This document shows, piece after piece, positions 1 through 7,227 of a DNA stretch of 7,440 nt; position 1 is the stretch's first letter; each line of letters begins with the position of its first letter. The position numbers and the translations under genes were made by a program. The notes below the pieces were generated by a model that saw nothing but the letters and a program-made list of their open reading frames with translations, did no database searches and was not told where the DNA came from. This DNA comes from an uncultured Campylobacter sp. (GTDB lineage Bacteria; Campylobacterota; Campylobacteria; Campylobacterales; Campylobacteraceae). Location: NCBI RefSeq assembly GCF_937997465.1, contig NZ_CALKTQ010000142.1:1-7440 (forward strand), written 5' to 3'.

Positions 1-1
1 G

Positions 2-3000
2 ATGCTACGAGAAAACTCCTCATTTAACGTAGCTTTCGGTGATTTAAAACCGTTTTTAGAGTTTACAGATAGCGGCACGTATATGTCTAGCCTGGGCGAG
101 ATCGGCATAAAAAGCGTAAACACAAACACCGCTAAAGTTGTCGTCGAGAAGCTAAAAGAGCAAAATTTAAGATACTTTTTAAATTTTACCGAGACTCCTT
201 TGGATAACTACGCCGAGGAAGTAGCCAGCAAAAACTACGAGATCGGCGGCGCTCAAAACGAAATGCAAAAAAGCAAGATCAAGCTTGACTTTGCCGAGGG
301 CGGAGATGGAGTTTATCTAGTCACAGTCTACTACGACAAAGATAAAAGCGTACAAAAAGCGGTCTATCTAACCGATATCGGCCTAAGCATGAAAGTTTCA
401 AAAGACGAGGTGTTTTTATTTGCCAACCGCTTAAGCAAAAACGAAGTAGTCGCAAACGCGGACGTCAAAATTTACTCCACTAAAAACAATCTCATCGCAA
501 GCGGCATCACAAACGACGAAGGCGTGTTTAAATTTAATAAAAAAGACATCGGCAAAGACGTCTCAAGCGCAGTTTTAACGCTAGGTAAAGAGCAGAGCTT
601 CATCGCCCTATCGCAAAACAAACGCCTAAACGAGGAGTCAAATTTAGACGCCAAAGATAGAAGCGAAACGTATAGCGCGTATTTGCACTTTGCTAGCAAC
701 ATCATCCGCCCGCAGGAAAACATAAAAGGCGAGATCATCATCAAAAACGCGCTGTTTAAGAGCCTCTCAAATATGCCCGTTAAGCTAAAAATCAGAGATC
801 CGCAAAACAAAGTGATCCTAAATAAAGGCGTAAACACCACCGAGCTTGGCGTGATAAATTTCGACGAGCCGGTAAACTCGGGACTAACCGGAACGTTTAA
901 ATTTGAAGTGATCTTTGCAAATAAAATCATCGATAGCTACGACTTTTCAGTCGAGTCATTCACTCCGCAACGCATCAAAAACGAAGTTAAGCTAGATAAG
1001 CAAATTTACGCTCTAGACGATCTAATTGACGTAAAACTACAAAGCAACTACCTTTTTGGCGGCGCGGCGGCTAATCTAGAGGGCGACGTGGCGTTAAATT
1101 TATATCAACAAGATTACAAAAACGATAAATTTAAAGAGTATAAATTTAGCAACGGTGAATACGCCGCAAATGGCCTAGATCAGTTTACTAAACCAGTCAC
1201 TCTAGACAACGAAGGTAAAGGTGCGACTGCGTTTAAGCTACAAAACAAAGGCAAAATCGCAAGCATTTTAAAAGGCACCGCGGTATTTACCATTAACGAC
1301 GACGGCAAAAATGTAAGCGCCAGCAACGACTTTAGCGTATATCCTTTTGACGTTATGGTCGGCGTCAGAGCAAACGACACCTACATCGACGCAAACTCCA
1401 AACTAACGCTAAATTTTGTCAGCGTCGATCCGCTTAAAGACGAGGAGCTAAAAGATAGGCAAAAAGCCGTCGAGATCAAAAAAGCGATCTGGGAATACAA
1501 CTACGACAAAGAAGGCTATCTAAAATGGAACAAACGCTACGAAAAGGTCTTTAGCGATACTCTTAGCGGTAACGAATTCGTTTATGATTTCAATCAAAGC
1601 GGCGACTTCATAGTCGTGGTTTCCGATATCCTAAGCGGCCACTCGGCAAATTTAGATATCTACGTTAGCGGCTGGGACTACGGCGGCACGTTGCAACCGA
1701 CAAAAGAGCTAGCTAAAGCTAAAATCAAGCTAAATCAAAAAGTCTATAAAAAAGGCGACTCGCTAAACGTAGACGTTAGCTCTGTGCTAAAAAGCGGCAT
1801 CGGCATCATCACGGTCGAGTCAGAAAACGTCAAAAAGTATAAAGTCGTAAATATAGAAAACAACGTAGCAAACGCCAAATTTGACCTTGACTTCGATTTT
1901 GAGGGACTTTATGTAACCGCATCCATCATGCGCGTAGCAGATAACGATGTCTTGCCGTTTAGAACCTACGATAAAGTCTATGCAAAAGCGGATAAATCAT
2001 ACCGAGCGACAAACGTCAGCATCGAAGCGCCAAAAGTCGTGAAGTCAAACTCCAAATTTAAAACTACCGTAAAAACCGAGCCAAATGCGGAGGTTACGCT
2101 ATTTGCAGTTGATGAAGGCGTGCTACAAGTAACAAATCAAAAGCTAAAGAGCCCGCTTGACTTTTTTGACAAAATTTTAAACGACGGCGTGCTTGACTAC
2201 GACATCTACGCAAATTTGAGCGGATTTAAAAAAGACGGTAAAGTACTAAGCTTCGGCGGTGACGCGGCGGCTGCCCTTATGGAGATGAGAATGGCAAAAT
2301 TTGCTAGCCCGGTCGATAAGAAAAACGTCAAAACCTACATCAAAATGCAAACCGCAAAAGCGGGTGCGGACGGCGTAGCGAACTTTGACGTAGAGGTGCC
2401 TAGCGACTTTAACTCCGAGATAAATTTGGCCGTACTTAGCGTCATCGGCGACAAGCTCGGCTTTAGCGTAAATGCCGTCAAGGTAAAAGACGACATCATC
2501 CTAAAACCGACGCAAACTGCGTATTTGATCCAAGGCGACCAGGTAAACTACACACTAAGAGTGATCAACACCACTAAAGAGCCAAAAACCGTCGCCCTAA
2601 GCATAGATACGAACCTAAACGCACAGCTAGCAGTTGACAGCATCGAGCTAAAACCTAACGAAAACGCGAAATTAAATTTCGTCATCGATGCTAACGCTAC
2701 GGGTAAATCATATATAAATTTCACCGCAAACGACGGTAAAAACGGCTATACCTACTCGCAAAAGCTTGACGTCATCCACGCCTATCCGCTTAGCACCTAC
2801 GCTAAAAATTTCCAGGCTACCGTGGAAAAGACATTTAAGCTTGACGAGGAGTTTAAACGCATCAGGATCGACGCTTCAAGCTCTATCAAAGGCGTACTAA
2901 GCGCAAATAGCGACAAGCTCGTAAATTACCCTTACGGATGCTCCGAGCAACGCTCAAGTAAGCTTTTTGAGCTAAATTTCCTAGTGCTTGGCGGAGACGA

Positions 3001-4258
3001 TTCTAAAGAAGCCAAGGCAAAAGAAGCCGATAGAAAAAGATTCGTCGAAGCAGGCTTGCAAGACGTCATCAATATGCAAAAAACAGACGGCAGCATCGGC
3101 TACTGGGATCAGCTAAGCTACACGAACAACTTTGCTTCGATCTACGCTATCGATATGCTATTTACGCTTGAAAAATCAGGCTTTGCGCTAGATAGCCACG
3201 TAAAAAGTAAAGCGATCGACTGGCTAAAGGCATTTGGCAGTAACGATAACTTCCAAGCCCTTTACGCAGCCTACGTCCTAAGCACGCAAAAGAAACTCGA
3301 TAGATCAAAGCTAAACGCTCTATACGATCAAAAGAGATACCAAAACAGCGCGCTTGACGGATACTTGATGGCAGCGATCCTCAAAAACGAGGGACTAAAT
3401 AAAGAGAGCGAAAAAGTGCTAAAAGGACTAAACAAATCGACCTTTGACCGCGAAAAAGAGCTAGCAGATAACTTTGGCTCAGAGATCAGAAACAAGGCCT
3501 TTATGTTACTTTTGCACGCCAATCACTTTGAAAAAAACGCATTTAGCGACGAGCTAGCAGACTACCTGATCGCTCGCGTAGATAAGCTGCATTCGACACA
3601 GGAGCGCGCATTTACGCTAAGAGCGCTAAGAGCTTATATCAAAGACGTCTCAAGCGAGAACAAATTTAAGCTAATCGCCGACGGACACGATCTAAATTTC
3701 GACGGTCGCGGAGCTATCAACATCGCTCCTAAAAAGCCTGAGATTACTATCGTACCTGAAAACGGCGCAGCCGTGTATCTAGGCGTTAGCGCGTCAGGCT
3801 ACAAAAAGCTAGACGTAAATCACAAATTTGACAAGAAAGGGCTTGATATCTATAGAACCTTCGTCGGCAAAGACGGCAAAGAGATCGATATCAACGCACT
3901 TAAGGTAAACGATATCATCTACTCAAAGCTATCGCTAAAAACGAATGAGTTTATCAGAAACGGCGTGATAAACGAAACGATCAGCCCTTGCCTTGAGGTA
4001 GTAAACGAAAATATCGTACCAAACGTAAGAACTGAAGCTACGAAAAACTCTTTAACTCTCGAGCATCAAAACATCGAGGACGACAGAGTTTTGAGCTTTT
4101 ATAGTTTGAGTGCCAGCAAGGACGCACATGTGCTTTATACGCCTCTTCGAGTCGTTATGAGCGGTAAGTGCATGCTACCTGCGGTTATCACGGAAAACAT
4201 GTACGACGAGAGCATGAGCGACTACGATCTAGCTCAGCACGAATTTATCGTCAAATGA
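2..4258 (+). CDS. Bacterial alpha-2-macroglobulin family protein (thioester protease trap), 5'-truncated by the window edge
   Basis: This is the C-terminal 1418 residues of a bacterial A2M of the E. coli YfhM type. The family is a periplasmic, usually membrane-anchored trap: a protease cuts a bait region, the protein changes shape, and a thioester covalently captures the attacker. Numbering here is from the first in-window Met. An N-terminal segment resembling the YfhM macroglobulin (MG)-like region is at about 15-65. The family-typical D-I-G-L strand is at 125-128, and an MG2-like domain with I-I-R-P is at about 225-330. The A-V-D-E-G-V-L-Q block is at 702-709, and F-G-G-D at 751-754 precedes the likely bait segment. 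The A2M core domain is at about 780-870. The thioester C-S-E-Q is Cys980-Gln983, preceded by Y-P-Y-G. The helical thioester domain carries G-S-I-G-Y-W-D (1030-1036) and S-T-Q (1198-1200). A C-terminal receptor-binding-like domain ends near P-A-V-I-T-E-N-M-Y-D. The Met at position 2 is probably not the true start. E. coli YfhM has about 1650 residues with its thioester Cys near 1187 (from memory), so roughly 200 residues, including the signal peptide or lipobox, should lie upstream. The frame is open throughout and the stop is TGA. Confidence 0.93.
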   Translation: MLRENSSFNVAFGDLKPFLEFTDSGTYMSSLGEIGIKSVNTNTAKVVVEKLKEQNLRYFLNFTETPLDNYAEEVASKNYEIGGAQNEMQKSKIKLDFAEGGDGVYLVTVYYDKDKSVQKAVYLTDIGLSMKVSKDEVFLFANRLSKNEVVANADVKIYSTKNNLIASGITNDEGVFKFNKKDIGKDVSSAVLTLGKEQSFIALSQNKRLNEESNLDAKDRSETYSAYLHFASNIIRPQENIKGEIIIKNALFKSLSNMPVKLKIRDPQNKVILNKGVNTTELGVINFDEPVNSGLTGTFKFEVIFANKIIDSYDFSVESFTPQRIKNEVKLDKQIYALDDLIDVKLQSNYLFGGAAANLEGDVALNLYQQDYKNDKFKEYKFSNGEYAANGLDQFTKPVTLDNEGKGATAFKLQNKGKIASILKGTAVFTINDDGKNVSASNDFSVYPFDVMVGVRANDTYIDANSKLTLNFVSVDPLKDEELKDRQKAVEIKKAIWEYNYDKEGYLKWNKRYEKVFSDTLSGNEFVYDFNQSGDFIVVVSDILSGHSANLDIYVSGWDYGGTLQPTKELAKAKIKLNQKVYKKGDSLNVDVSSVLKSGIGIITVESENVKKYKVVNIENNVANAKFDLDFDFEGLYVTASIMRVADNDVLPFRTYDKVYAKADKSYRATNVSIEAPKVVKSNSKFKTTVKTEPNAEVTLFAVDEGVLQVTNQKLKSPLDFFDKILNDGVLDYDIYANLSGFKKDGKVLSFGGDAAAALMEMRMAKFASPVDKKNVKTYIKMQTAKAGADGVANFDVEVPSDFNSEINLAVLSVIGDKLGFSVNAVKVKDDIILKPTQTAYLIQGDQVNYTLRVINTTKEPKTVALSIDTNLNAQLAVDSIELKPNENAKLNFVIDANATGKSYINFTANDGKNGYTYSQKLDVIHAYPLSTYAKNFQATVEKTFKLDEEFKRIRIDASSSIKGVLSANSDKLVNYPYGCSEQRSSKLFELNFLVLGGDDSKEAKAKEADRKRFVEAGLQDVINMQKTDGSIGYWDQLSYTNNFASIYAIDMLFTLEKSGFALDSHVKSKAIDWLKAFGSNDNFQALYAAYVLSTQKKLDRSKLNALYDQKRYQNSALDGYLMAAILKNEGLNKESEKVLKGLNKSTFDREKELADNFGSEIRNKAFMLLLHANHFEKNAFSDELADYLIARVDKLHSTQERAFTLRALRAYIKDVSSENKFKLIADGHDLNFDGRGAINIAPKKPEITIVPENGAAVYLGVSASGYKKLDVNHKFDKKGLDIYRTFVGKDGKEIDINALKVNDIIYSKLSLKTNEFIRNGVINETISPCLEVVNENIVPNVRTEATKNSLTLEHQNIEDDRVLSFYSLSASKDAHVLYTPLRVVMSGKCMLPAVITENMYDESMSDYDLAQHEFIVK

Positions 4259-4264
4259 TCCTTT

Positions 4265-4297
4265 GCGAAGCGGTTTTTCAGCCGCTTCGCTTTCTTT
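4265..4297 (+). terminator. Rho-independent terminator after the A2M gene
   Basis: A perfect 9-bp GC-rich inverted repeat, GCGAAGCGG (4265-4273) with CCGCTTCGC (4282-4290), encloses an 8-base loop and is followed by the T-rich tract TTTCTTT. It starts seven bases after the A2M stop codon. The other strand lacks a T-tract after the stem, so it should act only for + strand transcripts. It separates A2M transcription from valS. Confidence 0.85.
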
Positions 4298-4343
4298 GCC
4301 TATTCCTAAAAAACAACCTATTTTAAACATACTATTAGCAAAT

Positions 4344-4355
4344 TTGTAGTAAAAT
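4344..4355 (+). promoter_or_regulatory. Probable sigma-70 promoter (-10 region) for valS
   Basis: TTGTAGTAAAAT ends in TAAAAT (4350-4355), a 5/6 match to TATAAT. The T-rich TTTG just upstream resembles the extended -10 region typical of Campylobacter promoters. There is no good -35 hexamer, which is normal for that group. The expected transcript start is near 4362, giving a leader of about 28 bases before the valS ATG. The position between a strong terminator and an isolated start codon supports the call, but it rests on motif and context only. Confidence 0.55.
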
Positions 4356-4389
4356 CCGACATTTTTTAAACAATTATTAAGGATAAAAT

Positions 4390-7011
4390 ATGGCGGAATT
4401 TTACGACGCAAAAGAAGTAGAAGATAAATTTTATAAAATTTGGGAAGAACGCGGATATTTCGAGATAGACGCGAACAAAAACATCCGCAAAGACGGACGT
4501 AAATTTTGCATCATGATGCCGCCTCCAAACGTAACAGGCTCGCTTCATATCGGACACGCCCTAACATTCACATTGCAAGACATAATGACGCGCTACAAAA
4601 GAATGGACGGCTACAAAACGCTTTGGCAGCCAGGCCTTGATCACGCAGGTATCGCCACTCAAAACGTCGTTGAAAAGCAACTCCTAGCCCAGGGTATCAA
4701 AAAAGAAGAGCTCGGACGCGAAAAATTCGTAGAAAAAGTCTGGGAGTGGAAAGAAAAAAGCGGCGGAATGATCGTTCATCAGATGCGTAACCTAGGCGTC
4801 TCTCCGGCATGGTCGCGCCAAAGATTTACTATGGATGAAGGGTTAAGGATAGCGGTCAAAAAGGCTTTCGTAAATCTCTACGAAAAAGGGCTCATCGTGC
4901 GCGAAAACTACATGATAAACTGGTGTACGCACGACGGCGCGCTCAGCGACATCGAGGTAGAACATAAGAAAAACAAAGGCAAGCTTTATCACCTAAGATA
5001 CTACCTAGCGGGAGAACAAGATAAATTTATTGTTGTGGCGACTACACGTCCTGAAACCTACTTCGGCGATACCGCCGTAATGGTAAACCCAAACGACGAA
5101 CGATATAAAAATTTGATCGGCAAAAAAGTCGTCCTACCGATAATCGGTCGCGAGATCGAGATCATAGCCGACGAACACGTCGATATGGAGTTTGGTACCG
5201 GTCTAGTAAAAGTCACGCCGGCGCACGACACTAACGACTACGAGGTCGGCAAAAGACACGATCTAAAATTTATAACCGTTTTTGACGAAAAAGGTATCCT
5301 AAACGAGCAGTGCGCGCAGTTTAAAGGGCTTGAGCGACTAGAGGCCAGAGACCCTATCGTCGCGGAACTAGAAAAGCTCGGAAACGTCGAGAAGATCGAA
5401 GACTACGAAAACCAAGTCGGCTACTGCTACCGCTGCAAAAACGTCGTCGAGCCATACATCTCAAAGCAGTGGTTCGTCAAAAAACAGATCGCGGACGACG
5501 CGATCGCAAAGGTCGGCGAAGGATTAGCCAAATTTTACCCGGCTCACTGGATAAACAGTTTTAACGCCTGGATGCGCGAGCTTCGCGACTGGTGTATCTC
5601 GCGCCAGCTATGGTGGGGGCATCAAATCCCGGTATTTTACTGTGACGCGTGCGGACACGAGTGGGCGGACGAAGACGAGCCGACGCAGTGCCCAAAATGC
5701 AAAAGCGCAAATTTCCATCAAGACCCCGACGTCCTTGATACCTGGTTTAGCTCGGGGCTTTGGCCGTTTAGTACGCTTGGCTGGGGTAACGGCGAGGAGC
5801 TAAAAAACGAGAAATGGTTTGACGGCGATTTGGCTGAATTTTACCCGAACAACCTGCTAATCACCGGCTTTGATATTTTGTTTTTCTGGGTAGCCAGGAT
5901 GATGTTTCAGGGCGAAAATGCGCTAGGCAAGCTACCGTTTGACGATATCTACCTGCACGCTTTAGTTAAAGACGAGCAAGGCAGAAAGATGAGCAAGAGC
6001 CTAGGCAACGTCATCGACCCGCTCGTTAGTATCGAGGAGTACAGCGCCGACGTCTTGCGCTTTACGCTTGCGCTACTTGCCGTGCAGGGACGCGATATAA
6101 AGCTAAGCGACGAAAAGATGAAGCTCGTGCGAAATTTCACGAACAAACTTTACAACGCGAGCAAATATCTGCTGCTAAACGAGTCTAAATTTGCAAATTT
6201 AAGCGATATCAAAATAGAAACCAAGCTTGGCAAATACATGTTAAGCCGATTTAACGAGTGCGTGCGCGAAGTGCGAGAAAACATAGACGCCTACCGCTTT
6301 AACGATGCGGCAAACGCGATTTATAAATTTTTATGGGATGAGTTTTGCGACTGGGGTATCGAGCTTAGCAAAGCCGACAAAGGCAGCGTAAAAGAGCTTG
6401 GAGCGATATTTAAAGAGGCGATGAGACTGCTTAGTCCATTTATGCCGTTTATCTCCGAGTACCTTTTTCACGAGCTTAGCGGCTCAAATTTAGAAAGCGC
6501 AAGCTCGATCATGGTTGAGGAGTATCCGCAGGCCAACGAGCGCGACTTGCAGATAGAAAAGACTTTTGAGCTAGTAATCGAGGCCATCGTCGCGATCCGC
6601 CGCGCAAAGGCAATCATCGAGCAAGGCAACTCAAAAATCCCAAAAGCCTTCATCAAGCTAAACGGAAACGAAAATTTGACCGAAGCGACAAACTATATCG
6701 CACTGCTAGCCAAATGCGAGCAGATCGAGTTCTGCGACGATAAAATCGAAAACGCAGCTCGCGACGTGAGCGAAAATTTAGAGGCGTTCGTGCCGCTTGA
6801 AGGCGTGGATATGAGCGCTGTTATCATGCGACTGCGGTCGCAAAAAACCAAACTAGAAAAAGAGATAGCAAAGCTCTCAAGTATGCTAAATAACGAGAAA
6901 TTCGTAGCCTCCGCCCCGCAAGCCGTGGTTGAAGCCAACCGCGAAGGACTGCAAAGCGCGCAGGAAAAATTTGCCAAGGTATGCGACGAACTAAAGGTAT
7001 TTGGCGAATAG
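4390..7011 (+). CDS. valS: Valyl-tRNA synthetase (ValRS, class I), complete
   Basis: This cytoplasmic enzyme charges tRNA-Val with valine (EC 6.1.1.9) and hydrolyses mischarged Thr-tRNA-Val. The 873-residue length is normal for bacterial ValRS. The nucleotide-binding signature P-P-P-N-V-T-G-S-L-H-I-G-H ends in HIGH at 53-56, and K-M-S-K-S is at 533-537. The CP1 editing domain shows T-T-R-P-E-T-Y-F-G-D-T (218-228) and G-T-G-L-V-K-V-T-P-A-H-D (269-280), whose T-P-A-H-D-x-x-D-Y stretch separates ValRS from IleRS and LeuRS. Three CxxC pairs (346/349, 418/421, 434/437) look like zinc sites. D-V-L-D-T-W-F-S-S is at 446-454 or within a residue of that. A helical anticodon-binding domain covers about 580-740, and a charged coiled-coil tRNA arm about 808-872. 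The start is the ATG six bases after AAGGA (4379-4383), and M-A-E-F-Y-D matches the expected ValRS N-terminus. The gene has its own apparent promoter. A small membrane protein gene and ddh follow closely downstream. No damage or odd composition was seen. Confidence 0.98.
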   Translation: MAEFYDAKEVEDKFYKIWEERGYFEIDANKNIRKDGRKFCIMMPPPNVTGSLHIGHALTFTLQDIMTRYKRMDGYKTLWQPGLDHAGIATQNVVEKQLLAQGIKKEELGREKFVEKVWEWKEKSGGMIVHQMRNLGVSPAWSRQRFTMDEGLRIAVKKAFVNLYEKGLIVRENYMINWCTHDGALSDIEVEHKKNKGKLYHLRYYLAGEQDKFIVVATTRPETYFGDTAVMVNPNDERYKNLIGKKVVLPIIGREIEIIADEHVDMEFGTGLVKVTPAHDTNDYEVGKRHDLKFITVFDEKGILNEQCAQFKGLERLEARDPIVAELEKLGNVEKIEDYENQVGYCYRCKNVVEPYISKQWFVKKQIADDAIAKVGEGLAKFYPAHWINSFNAWMRELRDWCISRQLWWGHQIPVFYCDACGHEWADEDEPTQCPKCKSANFHQDPDVLDTWFSSGLWPFSTLGWGNGEELKNEKWFDGDLAEFYPNNLLITGFDILFFWVARMMFQGENALGKLPFDDIYLHALVKDEQGRKMSKSLGNVIDPLVSIEEYSADVLRFTLALLAVQGRDIKLSDEKMKLVRNFTNKLYNASKYLLLNESKFANLSDIKIETKLGKYMLSRFNECVREVRENIDAYRFNDAANAIYKFLWDEFCDWGIELSKADKGSVKELGAIFKEAMRLLSPFMPFISEYLFHELSGSNLESASSIMVEEYPQANERDLQIEKTFELVIEAIVAIRRAKAIIEQGNSKIPKAFIKLNGNENLTEATNYIALLAKCEQIEFCDDKIENAARDVSENLEAFVPLEGVDMSAVIMRLRSQKTKLEKEIAKLSSMLNNEKFVASAPQAVVEANREGLQSAQEKFAKVCDELKVFGE

Positions 7012-7040
7012 TTCGCTCGTTTGAGCCTAAATTTTAAATC

Positions 7041-7046
7041 AAGGAG
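7041..7046 (+). promoter_or_regulatory. Ribosome binding site of the small membrane protein gene
   Basis: AAGGAG lies four bases before the ATG at 7051. It is the strongest Shine-Dalgarno match in the window and is the main non-coding evidence that the 47-codon ORF is translated. Confidence 0.75.
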
Positions 7047-7050
7047 AAAA

Positions 7051-7194
7051 ATGAAAGGCAGTATCGGCGGATTTACTTTAGGCACGGTCATAGCCGTCGC
7101 ACTATCATGGGGAGCCAATAAAAGCATATTGTGGGCGATAATTCACGGATTTTTAAGTTGGATATATGTGATTTATTATTTGCTGATGAAGTGA
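7051..7194 (+). CDS. Small two-helix membrane protein of unknown function (47 aa)
   Basis: Reading from the ATG after AAGGAG gives a 47-residue protein ending in TGA. It begins M-K-G-S-I-G-G-F-T-L-G and ends Y-V-I-Y-Y-L-L-M-K. Two hydrophobic stretches, about residues 8-20 and 26-46, are separated by a short polar turn (G-A-N-K-S), so an inner-membrane hairpin is likely. Only four residues are charged: Lys2, Lys24, Lys47 and possibly His32. The second helix is aromatic-rich, with W-A-I-I-H-G-F-L-S-W-I-Y-V-I-Y-Y. The pattern of G-F-T-L-G, S-W, N-K-S-I-L-W-A-I-I-H-G and W-I-Y-V-I-Y-Y resembles very short hypothetical proteins I recall from several bacterial phyla. That recollection is unchecked and no function is known to me. 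It sits 39 bases after valS and 33 bases before ddh with no clear terminator on either side, so co-transcription is plausible. The ribosome binding site, clean ORF and intergenic position make a chance ORF unlikely. Confidence 0.8.
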   Translation: MKGSIGGFTLGTVIAVALSWGANKSILWAIIHGFLSWIYVIYYLLMK

Positions 7195-7216
7195 AACTTT
7201 GTCACTAGTTAAATTT

Positions 7217-7222
7217 AAAGGA
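7217..7222 (+). promoter_or_regulatory. Ribosome binding site of ddh
   Basis: AAAGGA ends five bases before the ATG at 7228 and fixes the ddh start. The spacing and sequence resemble the valS site. Confidence 0.7.
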
Positions 7223-7227
7223 TAAAA

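Noticed and set aside
2..4. ATG at the very left edge as the true A2M start
   Set aside because: The visible protein begins inside a conserved YfhM-like region with no signal peptide, although the family is exported. The real start must be upstream.
472..930. Minus-strand ORF of 152 codons inside the A2M gene
   Set aside because: It is antisense to a clearly coding frame, has no recognisable motif and an odd Ser/Phe/Leu-rich composition, and shows no ribosome binding site worth noting.
4229..4557. Two short minus-strand ORFs around the A2M-valS gap (4229-4411 and 4366-4557)
   Set aside because: They overlap the terminator, the promoter region and the conserved 5' end of valS, and have no motif or ribosome binding site. 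They are not supported as genes.
7015..7026. Short inverted repeat GCTC-GTTT-GAGC after valS as a possible terminator
   Set aside because: The stem is only 4 bp, flanking bases do not extend it, and no run of T follows directly. It is too weak to call.
6693..7127. Minus-strand ORF of 144 codons across the end of valS and the small membrane protein gene
   Set aside because: It is antisense to two better supported genes, Ser-rich and low complexity, with no family resemblance. It is most likely a reverse-frame shadow.
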